Virus record (IMG/VR): IMGVR_UViG_3300042887_003609
Location: 1-64,000 of that record
Source of the DNA: a virus
DNA length: 64,000 nucleotides
Strand: one strand, 5' to 3'
The notes beneath the pieces were generated by a model. It searched no databases, had not been told where the DNA came from, and saw only the letters and a program-made list of their open reading frames with translations. Position 1 is the first letter of the stretch, and each line of letters opens with the position of its first letter. Both the position numbers and the translations under genes were made by a program. Below, one piece after another: positions 54,779 through 63,761 of the stretch.

Positions 54779-55654
54779 TTAGATTACTTCTAATGCTTTA
54801 ATAATGTCTTGTGAATTAAAAATCTCTTTTTCACTATGATAAGGAAACTCTAATGGATCTCCAATGATATTGAATTTTCCTAAGTATGCATTTCTCAGTT
54901 CAGGTTTCTTTGTAAAAAGATTAGCTTCAATGTTAGTGTGAGTGTCATATCCAAATACACCTTTTTTATTAGCTACCCAACAAACTACTGATGGTAATAA
55001 TAGTGCAGCAGCAGCATGTTGTGCAAATGAATCAATTAATAATCTCTTATCACTCATCATTAATAATACACAAAGTGATCTAAAATTATCAGATACTGTA
55101 ATTGCATTTTTTAATTCCGGTTGATCTTCTCTACGGATATGTACAACATTATGTGTACCTTTAAAATGATCTACTACATCTTGTGCTACTGCATACGGCA
55201 GATCTCTAGCCCAAGAGTATTTTACTTCCTGGTTAGGAGCACCACCATTTGTTTGTAAAGTAAGAATAGGTTTATCAGATCTGTATTTAGCTGAGAAAAA
55301 TTCAAGTTCTCTTGCTGTTAGATATAATTTTGGATATTCACCATTATACTGATATCCAAACATTTTGCACCAGGTTTTTAATAAATGCTCTGTACCTTGT
55401 ATATGAGCTACCTCTAAATAAGGATTATGTGCATGTATAATACAATCTTTATCTTCTATAAACTCTTCATAAAAATAAGATTGTTGTCCAAATCCATATG
55501 ATCTATCTACATTTGGATTGTTTAAAAAAACATCTGGATACCCAGATACTACAATTAATTTTGCTTCCGGGTGATGATTTTTAATACATTCACATACTGC
55601 AGTGGCCATTATACACTTTCCAAGACCACCATCAATTTGAAATACTATATTCAT
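54779..55654 (-). CDS. GT9/heptosyltransferase-like glycosyltransferase
   Basis: 291 residues with two Rossmann halves. The N-terminal MNIVFQIDGGLGKCIMATAV resembles the heptosyltransferase opening (G-x-G near 9-12). The second half carries PILTLQTNGGAPNQEVKYSW, NVVHIRRED and LIDSFAQHAAAALLLPSVVCW, matching the nucleotide-sugar binding part of GT9 enzymes. It is the first gene of the sulfation operon, under a TATATTTG box five bases upstream of the ATG. It probably adds a sugar to a surface glycan that the sulfotransferase then decorates (inference). Confidence 0.78.
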   Translation of the reverse strand: MNIVFQIDGGLGKCIMATAVCECIKNHHPEAKLIVVSGYPDVFLNNPNVDRSYGFGQQSYFYEEFIEDKDCIIHAHNPYLEVAHIQGTEHLLKTWCKMFGYQYNGEYPKLYLTARELEFFSAKYRSDKPILTLQTNGGAPNQEVKYSWARDLPYAVAQDVVDHFKGTHNVVHIRREDQPELKNAITVSDNFRSLCVLLMMSDKRLLIDSFAQHAAAALLLPSVVCWVANKKGVFGYDTHTNIEANLFTKKPELRNAYLGKFNIIGDPLEFPYHSEKEIFNSQDIIKALEVI

Positions 55655-55659
55655 AAAAG

Positions 55660-55667
55660 CAAATATA
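55660..55667 (-). promoter_or_regulatory. Bacteroidota-type -7 box (TATATTTG) for the sulfation operon
   Basis: TATATTTG on the minus strand, then CTTTT and the ATG at 55654; it matches TAnnTTTG and directly follows the T-tract of the terminator at 55671-55701. A near-leaderless transcript is implied. Confidence 0.65.
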
Positions 55668-55670
55668 ATA

Positions 55671-55701
55671 AAAAAACCCTGAGAAATTAATCCCAGGGTT
55701 T
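55671..55701 (-). terminator. Terminator of the 106-residue gene
   Basis: AAACCCTG (55674-55681) pairs with CAGGGTTT (55694-55701), and a 7-base T-run follows on the minus strand. Same core as the terminator at 48245-48274. Confidence 0.75.
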
Positions 55702-55722
55702 AATTATTAATTTACTAACTAA

Positions 55723-56043
55723 TTAAGCGTTAGAAGATTCCAATGTAACGATAGTTACTGTACCTTCTCCAGTTACAGCTTCAACAGCTACTTTAACCTT
55801 TTCGTGCATATCAGTAGCTAAGGTAGTACCCCAGAATTGCTCTGCTGTAACTTCTAAGCTTACACGTGAAGGAAGTTCCTGAATGTTCAAAGGTGATTTT
55901 CCAGCTAAATAATCAGCTTCACTTTTGAAATAAGATACGTTAGTCCATGAATCATTTAAAAGATAAATGCTCAAGAATCCAAAACACTCGCTAACCACAA
56001 ACCCTTCCTGGGTTGTTAGTTCTTTTGATATTTTTACTGCCAT
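55723..56043 (-). CDS. Small protein of unknown function between fibre A and the sulfation operon
   Basis: 106 residues, mixed alpha/beta (MAVKISKELTTQEGFVVSEC, then LSIYLLNDSWTNVSYFKSEADYL and VKVAVEAVTGEGTVTIV). No signal peptide, metal site or family is recognised. It is a single-gene unit: a phage-type promoter motif (56069-56083) lies 26 bases upstream, and a terminator follows. Expression in step with the fibres suggests a virion part or assembly helper, which is inference. Confidence 0.65.
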   Translation of the reverse strand: MAVKISKELTTQEGFVVSECFGFLSIYLLNDSWTNVSYFKSEADYLAGKSPLNIQELPSRVSLEVTAEQFWGTTLATDMHEKVKVAVEAVTGEGTVTIVTLESSNA

Positions 56044-56068
56044 GATAAAAAATTTTAATAATTTTACT

Positions 56069-56083
56069 TACACTATTAATATA
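56069..56083 (-). promoter_or_regulatory. Phage-type promoter motif for the 106-residue gene
   Basis: TATATTAATAGTGTA on the minus strand, the 15-base spacing variant, preceded by TATTTG. Confidence 0.55.
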
Positions 56084-56107
56084 ACAAATAATTCTTAATT
56101 AAAAAAA

Positions 56108-59100
56108 TTATGTAACAATTTTTAAAGTACCACCATCTGACCAAACTTCACCACTTGATAATCCAGCACTTGAAGTTGGAATATTAGTGATTACAAGTTT
56201 ATTTACGTGGAATGCACACTCTACGTTTGCATTTATTCCACAACCAACCACACTTGAGAAGTTAGCCGCAGCGGTATTACCTACACCACCGAGAACTACA
56301 GAATATAATGCAGATGCCGTGTTAACACAACCACCCACAACTACACCATAAGCACCTTGAGCAGTGTTGCACGCTCCACCACCGACAAATCCACTACAAC
56401 CATTAACGGTATTGCTAAATCCACCAAGTAATGAACCATAAGGGAATGAAACCACGTTTCCGCAACCTCCACCTAAAGTTCCACAATCAGCCGTTACTTG
56501 ATTTAAAATACCACCACCCAAGAACGCTCTTGTACCGTCTATGGTGTTTTGTCTACCTCCTCCCATGAAGGATTGGTTTTTATTACCACCAATGATGTTT
56601 AGGAATCCACTACCAATTGAACTTTCTTGTGCAAATCCATTGATGCCGTTACATCCTCCACCGACAATAATATTTCCCGCACCACATACGTAGTTTTGGT
56701 ATCCACCAACTATTAACGCTCCTTGACCTACCAAGCAGTTGTTTCTACCACCACCTATAAATGATTCAACTCCCACAGCACAGTTAGAGAATCCACCCGC
56801 TACGGCTGAATAATTTCCTAATGCACGGTTGAGTTCTCCCCCACCTACTATTGAAGCACAAGCACACGCAATATTTCTAACCCCACCAATAATAGATGAA
56901 CTATAACCACTTGCTGTATTTCTACTACCACCCCCAACAGTTGCATCATTACGTGTAGCACAATTTGAATAACCACCGCTTACGGTAGTAGAATAATTGC
57001 TCGCAACATTTCCATATCCTCCACCTACGAATGCACGGAGAATACCGCTTGCTATATTTGAATTACCCCCACCAACAAAATTATCTCCTCCACTTACCGT
57101 ATTGTTTCCGCCTCCACCAATAAATCCTCTATATCCACTTACGGTATTACAACTTCCACCTACTAATGAAGAACAATTGCCACTTACTACGTTTCTACAC
57201 CCACCACCAACAAAAGACCAACCACCCGTAGCACAGTTATTTTGTCCCGCAGTTACGGCACTATAAGAACCCGCTGCAATATTATTTTCTCCACCACCTA
57301 TAAATGATGTAGTTGCAATTGCTCTATTTAAATAACCACCACCAATAAAAGAATTTATTGCTGTTATACTGTTTCCATTACCCGAACCTATAAATGAGTA
57401 TGCTCCGCTTGCACTAATAGAATTTATAAATCCTGCTCCTATTCCCGACCTATAAACAGGTGATGAAATGGTATTTGCAAATCCAGTTCCAATAAAATTA
57501 TTTCCTCCACTAACAGAGTTTGCATATCCAGTAACAATAGCAGAACCAATACCACTTACATTGTTCCCGTCGCCACCTAAAACAGAAGATGAATTAGCAC
57601 TTGAAGTGTTTCCAACACCCCCACCAACAAATGACCCATATCCCGTTGCCTTATTTCCACACCCTCCTACGACAGAAGAATAGATAGAAGTAGCACAGTT
57701 AAACGCTCCTCCTACTACGGAGGAGTTATCACCAATAGCACAATTGCAAGTACCCGCTCCAACTAATGCCGCTATAGCACAAGAACGATTTAATCGACCA
57801 CCAACAACTACCGAACATTCTGACTCTGCTCTATTCAATGAGCCGCCTAAAACTGATGAAAAATTTGCAGTAGCACAATTTGAAGTGCCACCCACTACAT
57901 TACTTGAATTACCAGTTGATTGGTTGCCATTCCCAAAAGCAACTGAACTAAAACCACTTGCAATAACAGTTGTACCAAAGGCAACAGAACCATTATTTGT
58001 AGAACTATTACCAGTTCCACCTACCATAGAATCTTGACCCGAAGAAATATTACCGCATCCACCAATAACGACGGCTCTATTACCACAAGCAATATTTCCT
58101 GTTCCCGCTCCTATAAAATTTCCAAAAAAGTTTGCAATATTATTGCTTCCACCACCAATAAAAGAACAAACTCCTTGACTACAAATTAAATTATTTAATC
58201 CTCCTGCTATGTTTGAAAAACAATTACAAGCACAGTTATTAACACCACCACCAACAAAACTACCATACCCTAATGCCTTGTTTCCACACCCTCCTACGAC
58301 AGAAGAATACACATTAGTAGCACAGTTAAACGCTCCACCTACTACTGATGACCATGAATTTGCGGCTTGGTTTCCAAAACCTCCACCTACAGTTGCTCCA
58401 ACGCCGAATGCTCCATTACCACATCCACCACCTATTACGGCATAACAAGTTGAATCACTTGTGTAGTTTCCACTACCACTACCCATAAATGAATATGCAC
58501 CCGCATTAACATTGTTTTGTCCTCCAACAACCGCTGAATAATATCTTGCTCCAATTCGGTTTCCTTCTCCACCTACTATGACTCCATATTGAGAAATATC
58601 TCTTACACAGTTATTAAATCCACCTCCAATAACCGCTCTGTAACCAAAACTACAATTTGAACATCCTCCGCCCATAAATGCTTGAGTTCCACTTGCTACG
58701 TTACTTGAACCTCCTCCTACTACGGATGCAGACCCACTTGCAGAATTTAAAATTCCACCCGCAACTACCGCATAATCTGTAGCACAGTTTTGTTGACCTC
58801 CCGCAACGGTAGAAGAAATACCCGAAGCAAGGTTAAGAACACCACCACCTACGGTAGACCTTAAAGGACCTGATGCAGTATTACTACACCCACCACCAAT
58901 TGTTGATTCACATCCACTTGCAATGTTTAATGTTCCTCCACCAACTGCTGAATAGTTACCTCCTGCACGATTACATAGACCTCCTAAAATAGACGAATAT
59001 TGATTACATGATAAGTTGTATCTACCTGCTCCAATCATAGAAAAATAATTGGATGCAGTGTTAAATTGTCCACCACCAATGGTCGTATACCTACCTATAC

Positions 59101-60898
59101 AAGTTACGTTCCTGTATCCACCACTAATTGTTCCACCGTATTGATCATTACAATTTTGATAACCTCCTGCTATAGTAGCATAAAATCCTGAATTTGTATT
59201 ACCTATTCCACCACCTATTACTAAACCATTTGCTCCAGAACCTATTAAATTATTTAAACCACCTCCAATAAAACTTTGACAAGCACAAACTCTATTAAAG
59301 TTACCACCTGCAACTGTTGAATAACTTCCAACGGCAGAGTTGCCTGTTCCACCTGATACGGTAGAAATAAAACCTGAAGAAATATTACCAATTCCACCAC
59401 CTACAACAGAAGCATATCCTGATGTTAAGTTTCCACAACCACCTACTACACTTGAATAGACACTTGTAGCACAGTTACCAAAACCACCACCTATTAATGC
59501 CCATGAAGCCGTATTACATACACGGTTAGATTGACCACCTCCTAAAATTGAGTAAGCACCACTATTTGTATTGCTTGCTCCCGATATAATTCCACTTGCA
59601 AGACCAATAACGCAGTTAGTTGCTCCCGCCCCTATAAATCCATAAGAACCACTTGCCGTATTAAACTTTCCACTAACTACACTATCTCCTATTCCACAAG
59701 CCCTATTTGTACATCCACCTCCAACAAATGTATGTGATGCAACGGAACAGTTAGATTGACCACCTACTACGGATGACCAAGAGTTTGTTGCTTGGTTAGA
59801 TTGACCACCACCTATAGTTGAAGTAGTTCCACTTGCAGTATTACTACAACCACCACCTACTGTTGAAAGACATCCACTTGCATTATTTAGAATCCCTCCT
59901 GCAATAGTTGAAGTATTACCACTTGCAGTGTTTGAGTCACCTCCTCCAATAAATGAATTACTTGCGGTTAAAGCAATTGTATTACATCTTCCTCCTACAA
60001 TACTTTGATAGTTTCCACTTATGGTTTGATTTCTACCACCTCCAATAAATCCTACATTACCCAACGCTCTGTTACAAAATCCGTGCGTAATAACATTACA
60101 ACCTCCACCGCTTATACAGTTCTGTTGTCCGCTTACTATAGATGATAAATATCCGCAATTTATATTTCCAATACCCGAAAGAATACCTGAATATGTAGTG
60201 GTTGATAGGTTATTTACACCTCCACCAATAAAACTCGCATAACCGCTTGCTGTATTGCCACAACCACCAACGATTGCAGAATAAACTCCCGTTGCACAGT
60301 TGTTTTGTCCACCAAGTGAAGCGGAGTAATTACCCAATGCCGTGTTACCAACAGCACATCTTAAAGATGAACATGCCCCTGTACCAAGAACAATTACTTC
60401 TTGTGCAAGACTAGATGCAGATCTTGATTTAATCAAACCTGTAGCTGGATCACGTACAAGTACATCATCTACTGATGTATCTACAACCGGAGTACTAAAA
60501 ATATTTAAATTATTTACATAACTTGTACAAGCTGTATTAGCAGTGATATCACTACCCATGATAAATGTATCATCTAAACCATTTGTACTATTATTTCTTC
60601 CGCCTAAAATAGCAGAATAATCACCTGACGCAACTTGAGATGCAAGTGTTCTTGACATTTGTAAATCAACTGCATATTGTCCTCTGGCATCTCCGCCTAC
60701 TGCTGTAGCATCAGGACAAGCTGCAATAATTGCACCTGTTCCTAATGTTAAAAGAACCAGATTCATATCTGTGTACGTAGTAGAACTAACCGCTAAAAAT
60801 GCTGATGGTTGAATAGTATCACATGTACCATCAACAAAATTAACTAGACCTCCGCCACCACTACCACCTAATGAGAAAAACTTGCCGAATGTTGCCAT
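56108..60898 (-). CDS. Tail fibre A: trimeric beta-roll adhesin with cysteine-rich repeats
   Basis: 1,596 residues. The N-terminus (MATFGKFFSLGGSGGGG) and residues to about 180 form the attachment part. About 180-1555 is a run of ~90 beta-roll units of ~15 residues (YSSVVGGCGN, SFIGGGxNN, NCATxxYS). The end (HVNKLVITNIPTSSAGLSSG) is a short beta segment typical of Bacteroidota-phage and prophage fibres. Cysteine is very frequent for an intracellularly assembled protein. It is last in the 63723-56108 operon and paralogous to fibre B; the two share identical DNA patches. The likely role is receptor binding, as one of two alternative or stacked fibres. Confidence 0.85.
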   Translation of the reverse strand: MATFGKFFSLGGSGGGGLVNFVDGTCDTIQPSAFLAVSSTTYTDMNLVLLTLGTGAIIAACPDATAVGGDARGQYAVDLQMSRTLASQVASGDYSAILGGRNNSTNGLDDTFIMGSDITANTACTSYVNNLNIFSTPVVDTSVDDVLVRDPATGLIKSRSASSLAQEVIVLGTGACSSLRCAVGNTALGNYSASLGGQNNCATGVYSAIVGGCGNTASGYASFIGGGVNNLSTTTYSGILSGIGNINCGYLSSIVSGQQNCISGGGCNVITHGFCNRALGNVGFIGGGRNQTISGNYQSIVGGRCNTIALTASNSFIGGGDSNTASGNTSTIAGGILNNASGCLSTVGGGCSNTASGTTSTIGGGQSNQATNSWSSVVGGQSNCSVASHTFVGGGCTNRACGIGDSVVSGKFNTASGSYGFIGAGATNCVIGLASGIISGASNTNSGAYSILGGGQSNRVCNTASWALIGGGFGNCATSVYSSVVGGCGNLTSGYASVVGGGIGNISSGFISTVSGGTGNSAVGSYSTVAGGNFNRVCACQSFIGGGLNNLIGSGANGLVIGGGIGNTNSGFYATIAGGYQNCNDQYGGTISGGYRNVTCIGRYTTIGGGQFNTASNYFSMIGAGRYNLSCNQYSSILGGLCNRAGGNYSAVGGGTLNIASGCESTIGGGCSNTASGPLRSTVGGGVLNLASGISSTVAGGQQNCATDYAVVAGGILNSASGSASVVGGGSSNVASGTQAFMGGGCSNCSFGYRAVIGGGFNNCVRDISQYGVIVGGEGNRIGARYYSAVVGGQNNVNAGAYSFMGSGSGNYTSDSTCYAVIGGGCGNGAFGVGATVGGGFGNQAANSWSSVVGGAFNCATNVYSSVVGGCGNKALGYGSFVGGGVNNCACNCFSNIAGGLNNLICSQGVCSFIGGGSNNIANFFGNFIGAGTGNIACGNRAVVIGGCGNISSGQDSMVGGTGNSSTNNGSVAFGTTVIASGFSSVAFGNGNQSTGNSSNVVGGTSNCATANFSSVLGGSLNRAESECSVVVGGRLNRSCAIAALVGAGTCNCAIGDNSSVVGGAFNCATSIYSSVVGGCGNKATGYGSFVGGGVGNTSSANSSSVLGGDGNNVSGIGSAIVTGYANSVSGGNNFIGTGFANTISSPVYRSGIGAGFINSISASGAYSFIGSGNGNSITAINSFIGGGYLNRAIATTSFIGGGENNIAAGSYSAVTAGQNNCATGGWSFVGGGCRNVVSGNCSSLVGGSCNTVSGYRGFIGGGGNNTVSGGDNFVGGGNSNIASGILRAFVGGGYGNVASNYSTTVSGGYSNCATRNDATVGGGSRNTASGYSSSIIGGVRNIACACASIVGGGELNRALGNYSAVAGGFSNCAVGVESFIGGGRNNCLVGQGALIVGGYQNYVCGAGNIIVGGGCNGINGFAQESSIGSGFLNIIGGNKNQSFMGGGRQNTIDGTRAFLGGGILNQVTADCGTLGGGCGNVVSFPYGSLLGGFSNTVNGCSGFVGGGACNTAQGAYGVVVGGCVNTASALYSVVLGGVGNTAAANFSSVVGCGINANVECAFHVNKLVITNIPTSSAGLSSGEVWSDGGTLKIVT
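56230..60360 (-). repeat. Degenerate ~45-base tandem repeats encoding the fibre A beta-roll
   Basis: Roughly 90 imperfect units of 14-17 codons; boundaries approximate. Unit NCAT-x-x-YSSVVGGCGN occurs at several places. The clearest recent copy is 57648-57718 against 58275-58345, differing at about 6 of 71 positions by eye. Confidence 0.8.
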
Positions 60899-60900
60899 AA

Positions 60901-61209
60901 TTATTTACTTACTATATATGTTAAAGTACCAGTTCCTGAAACCGCAATTTGCTCTGCTTTATTTACATCTAATGTTACACCAGTTTTATCTGGTAAAGTT
61001 ATAGATGCCGTGTTATTCACACTAAAATAAACATCTCCACCTGTTGTGTTAATTAAAGTAACACAGATTGATTTTTCAGCATTAAGTGGAATCAATGCTC
61101 CTGTTAAAGTTACATTTCTAGAGATATCTGAACCTCTACGTAAAAACTCTTGCAATCTTTGAAAAAGACTTTGCAAGAAAATATCTGTTGATGATCTACC
61201 GGTAGGCAT
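60901..61209 (-). CDS. Small beta-rich virion appendage protein
   Basis: 102 residues: a short helical start (DIFLQSLFQRLQEFLRR) followed by beta strands rich in Thr and Val (VTLTGALIPLNAEKSICVTL, then VYFSVNNTASITLPDK). No known family. It starts 12 bases after the preceding stop and ends 2 bases before fibre A, so it may be a fibre adaptor or cap. Confidence 0.6.
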   Translation of the reverse strand: MPTGRSSTDIFLQSLFQRLQEFLRRGSDISRNVTLTGALIPLNAEKSICVTLINTTGGDVYFSVNNTASITLPDKTGVTLDVNKAEQIAVSGTGTLTYIVSK

Positions 61210-61221
61210 AATTATATTTTA

Positions 61222-61665
61222 TTAAATTGTTGGAAGACATGGGGGACCTAATGTAGGAACTAAACCGGATTCAGGATTACTATAAGGTCCAAAACCGTTA
61301 CTTAAACAAAAAGGACCTTCTGAATCACCATTAGGTATTGTAATTGTAATTGGGTTATCCGGATCTCCACATAAATTATATGTAAGAGTTTGATTCACTC
61401 CTGATGGATTATTAAAAGAATATTCTTGACAATCGTCAAAAGGTGCATTAGTTACTAAATCAAATGTACTAAACACACCATCTCCACAATCTGAATATAC
61501 TCTTACATCATATTCAGTACCTGTCATAGTTGCAGGAATTAAAAATGGTGGAGGACCTGGAAGTGTTGTTGCAATCCAAGTACTATCAACCGATCTTTTA
61601 TACTCTACAAGATATTGTGTAGGAGCAGGAGTTGGTTCTGTAAAATTTATATATAGGTTTCCCAT
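61222..61665 (-). CDS. FN3-domain appendage protein
   Basis: 147 residues. Residues 3-70 have fibronectin type III order (LYINFTEPTPAPTQYLVEYK, WIATTLPG, TGTEYDVRVYSDCG). The remainder (CQEYSFNNPSGVNQTLTYNL onward) is a second small beta unit with paired cysteines and a Pro-rich end. It lies 2 bases after the 175-residue FN3 gene. FN3 domains in phages often mediate weak carbohydrate contacts on tail or baseplate proteins. Confidence 0.68.
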   Translation of the reverse strand: MGNLYINFTEPTPAPTQYLVEYKRSVDSTWIATTLPGPPPFLIPATMTGTEYDVRVYSDCGDGVFSTFDLVTNAPFDDCQEYSFNNPSGVNQTLTYNLCGDPDNPITITIPNGDSEGPFCLSNGFGPYSNPESGLVPTLGPPCLPTI

Positions 61666-61667
61666 AA

Positions 61668-62195
61668 TTAGCTAGTTAAAGTTTTAAAATTTAAAGTTAT
61701 AGATGTGCAGCAATCAGCTTCAGCATCTGTTCCAGTTATCATTCTTATATAATACTCAGTATTTGGTATAAGATTTATTAATGACCATTGAGTTGCTGCT
61801 GTAACAGTAACTATTGTACTTGTTCCAAATGTTGGACTTGTTGAGTATTCAATCTTAACAGAAGTAATTTCTGCGGGAGCCCCAGGTATAGTCCAAAATA
61901 CGGTAGCGGCAGTACTAGTAATACCTTGTACTTCAAAGTCATAAATTGCTTGGCATTCTGCAGTTATATCAAAACAAGTTGGATTTGTTAAATAAGAAAC
62001 AATTTTCTTAATTACAATATCCATTCTATCATTGTTATTGATAGGAATATCAACAATATTATTACCGTTATAACTGACACACTCTGTGTAGACGAGTTCT
62101 TCACAAGGTTCAGTATTATTACAAACTGTAGTAACCGGTGAAGTTAACGTGGTGTCAGTGCACCCGCATGGGTTATTATTACAATTACAACTCAT
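61668..62195 (-). CDS. Cys-rich plus FN3-domain appendage protein
   Basis: 175 residues. The first 45 are unusually cysteine-dense (SCNCNNNPCGC, VCNNTEPCEELVYTEC). Residues 38-70 (SYNGNNIVDIPINNNDRMDIVIKKI) match the assembly module near residues 25-55 of the next gene upstream (VIWHGADIPCIGLCKSDTV). Residues 80-175 form an FN3 domain (STAATVFWTIPGAPAEI, LIPNTEYYIRMI). It is probably an appendage built on the same anchor as its neighbour. Confidence 0.68.
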   Translation of the reverse strand: MSCNCNNNPCGCTDTTLTSPVTTVCNNTEPCEELVYTECVSYNGNNIVDIPINNNDRMDIVIKKIVSYLTNPTCFDITAECQAIYDFEVQGITSTAATVFWTIPGAPAEITSVKIEYSTSPTFGTSTIVTVTAATQWSLINLIPNTEYYIRMITGTDAEADCCTSITLNFKTLTS

Positions 62196-62196
62196 T

Positions 62197-63723
62197 TTAA
62201 TTAATATTATATGCTATTAAATTAGTTACTGGTAAACAGGTTGTATTAACTACAACTACTGACTCAGATGTACACACTCTTACTACAGTTTCAACACCAG
62301 TTGATGGATTAACACTTATTATAGAAATTTCTACAGTATAAGTTCCAACATTAGAAACCGGGAATGAACCTGTTACAGGATTTGAAAGTGTACTAGCTAC
62401 AGCTGTTGTAGTAGAACCTACAATAGACAAACCAGCATCATACAATCTTACTCTATATTTAGTAGTAGCAGAAGCTATGTATAGGTTATTAAAGCTATAA
62501 CCAACAGTTCCAGAACTAGAAATATTATTCCAACTTGAAGTTAAAGACATAACAGGACAAGCTACAGTGTTAATTACATTAAATCTTACAGTATTTTGGC
62601 ACTGTAAACCGGTCATCATATTAGTAAAGCAATAAGCTACTTCAACTGAAAAGTCAGTAGCAAAGTCTAAACCAGAAGTACTTAAATCAATATCCTGAAA
62701 ACCACCTGCTACAATTACAGCAATATTGTTAAATGAAGTAGTAAAACTAGCTCCGTTACCATCTGTAATAGTAATAGTTGATCCTGGTAAAGGACATTGT
62801 GTAAAATCTGCAGGTAATACGGATCCTGTATTTGCTCTTACTGTAAGAGTATCTGTTTCAAACACACCATAAAATCCAAGTACAATATCAGCACAAGTAC
62901 TAGCACAACAGTCAGCTAATAAATTAACTTTATTACGCATATCACATACAGTAATCCATAAGTTCTTAATACTCTGTGCTAAGTTACTTACAGTTACATT
63001 CCATTCAGGATATGCGGTTGCCATTGTACCAGCAGTAGATAAAGCAGGTTCATTAGTTAAATCACAATAAGGTTGTAACCCAACAGCTAATTCTGCAGGA
63101 CTACCAGTTTGTGTTTCAAGATCACAAAGCTCTTGTTCTATTATAGCAACTATATTTACTAAAGTATCAGCACCATCTCCTAAACAAACATAAGTTGAAT
63201 TAATAGGAGCATATGTAGAACTTAAAGTAGATAAAGTATTATTGATAGTTGTAATTTGAGTACTGTGTGTTCCTACTGCAGATTCAAGTGTACTAATATC
63301 TGTTAATGCAGCACACAATGTAACACCAATTAATTCAGCATATTCTACTACACCTAATGTAGCTCCACCAGCTTCTGCTTGTAAACAAGATGCTACATCA
63401 GCAGTTAAGTTAATAGGACCAGGAATTACAATATCCTCTACAACGGTGTATAGATTACAAAGTCTATCAGTTAAATACTGAATAAGATCATTGTAGTCAG
63501 TCCATGTAACTGAACCACTACCTAAACATTCTGTATTTACGGTAATCTCACTGGCTCTTCCATCAATGTTACAAACTAATTCTCCAAGTTTAAGAATTAC
63601 ATCTGTAACTGTATCAGATTTACATAAACCAATACATGGTATATCCGCTCCATGCCATATGACGCAATTACTTGAAAGTACTGAACAAGTGCTGCTTTTT
63701 GTGTTTGATCCTACTGGTAGCAT
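62197..63723 (-). CDS. Long virion appendage/baseplate-like protein
   Basis: 508 residues from the ATG at 63723; an in-frame GTG at 63744 lies inside the leader inverted repeat and is less likely. An anchor-like N-terminus (CVIWHGADIPCIGLCKSD) is followed by mixed helices and Ser/Thr/Cys-rich strands, a helix-coil STLESAVGTHSTQITTINNT, and C-terminal Ig/FN3-like beta domains (SLTSSWNNISSSGTVGYSF onward). Such proteins are common appendage or baseplate-like components of Bacteroidota phages. It is first in the operon that ends with fibre A, behind the best match to the phage promoter motif. Confidence 0.68.
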   Translation of the reverse strand: MLPVGSNTKSSTCSVLSSNCVIWHGADIPCIGLCKSDTVTDVILKLGELVCNIDGRASEITVNTECLGSGSVTWTDYNDLIQYLTDRLCNLYTVVEDIVIPGPINLTADVASCLQAEAGGATLGVVEYAELIGVTLCAALTDISTLESAVGTHSTQITTINNTLSTLSSTYAPINSTYVCLGDGADTLVNIVAIIEQELCDLETQTGSPAELAVGLQPYCDLTNEPALSTAGTMATAYPEWNVTVSNLAQSIKNLWITVCDMRNKVNLLADCCASTCADIVLGFYGVFETDTLTVRANTGSVLPADFTQCPLPGSTITITDGNGASFTTSFNNIAVIVAGGFQDIDLSTSGLDFATDFSVEVAYCFTNMMTGLQCQNTVRFNVINTVACPVMSLTSSWNNISSSGTVGYSFNNLYIASATTKYRVRLYDAGLSIVGSTTTAVASTLSNPVTGSFPVSNVGTYTVEISIISVNPSTGVETVVRVCTSESVVVVNTTCLPVTNLIAYNIN

Positions 63724-63737
63724 ATTTATAGAAATAT

Positions 63738-63761
63738 AGTGCACAGAGCTAACTGTACACT
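63738..63761 (-). promoter_or_regulatory. 5' leader inverted repeat of the appendage operon
   Basis: AGTGCACAG and CTGTACACT (63738-63746 and 63753-63761) pair with one mismatch around a 6-base spacer, overlapping the end of the promoter motif, as in the lysis operon leader. Confidence 0.5.

Noticed and set aside
48880-60360. Regular short repeats as a possible CRISPR array
   Set aside because: The ~45-base units are in-frame protein repeats with drifting sequence; there are no conserved repeats with unique spacers and no cas genes.
48368-60898. Diversity-generating retroelement acting on the fibres
   Set aside because: No reverse transcriptase or template repeat is visible in the window; variation looks like ordinary repeat divergence.
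63723-63744. GTG start at 63744 for the appendage gene, and TTG starts at 35612 and 9188
   Set aside because: The GTG falls inside the leader inverted repeat; in each case an ATG a few codons later fits spacing to promoter or upstream stop better.
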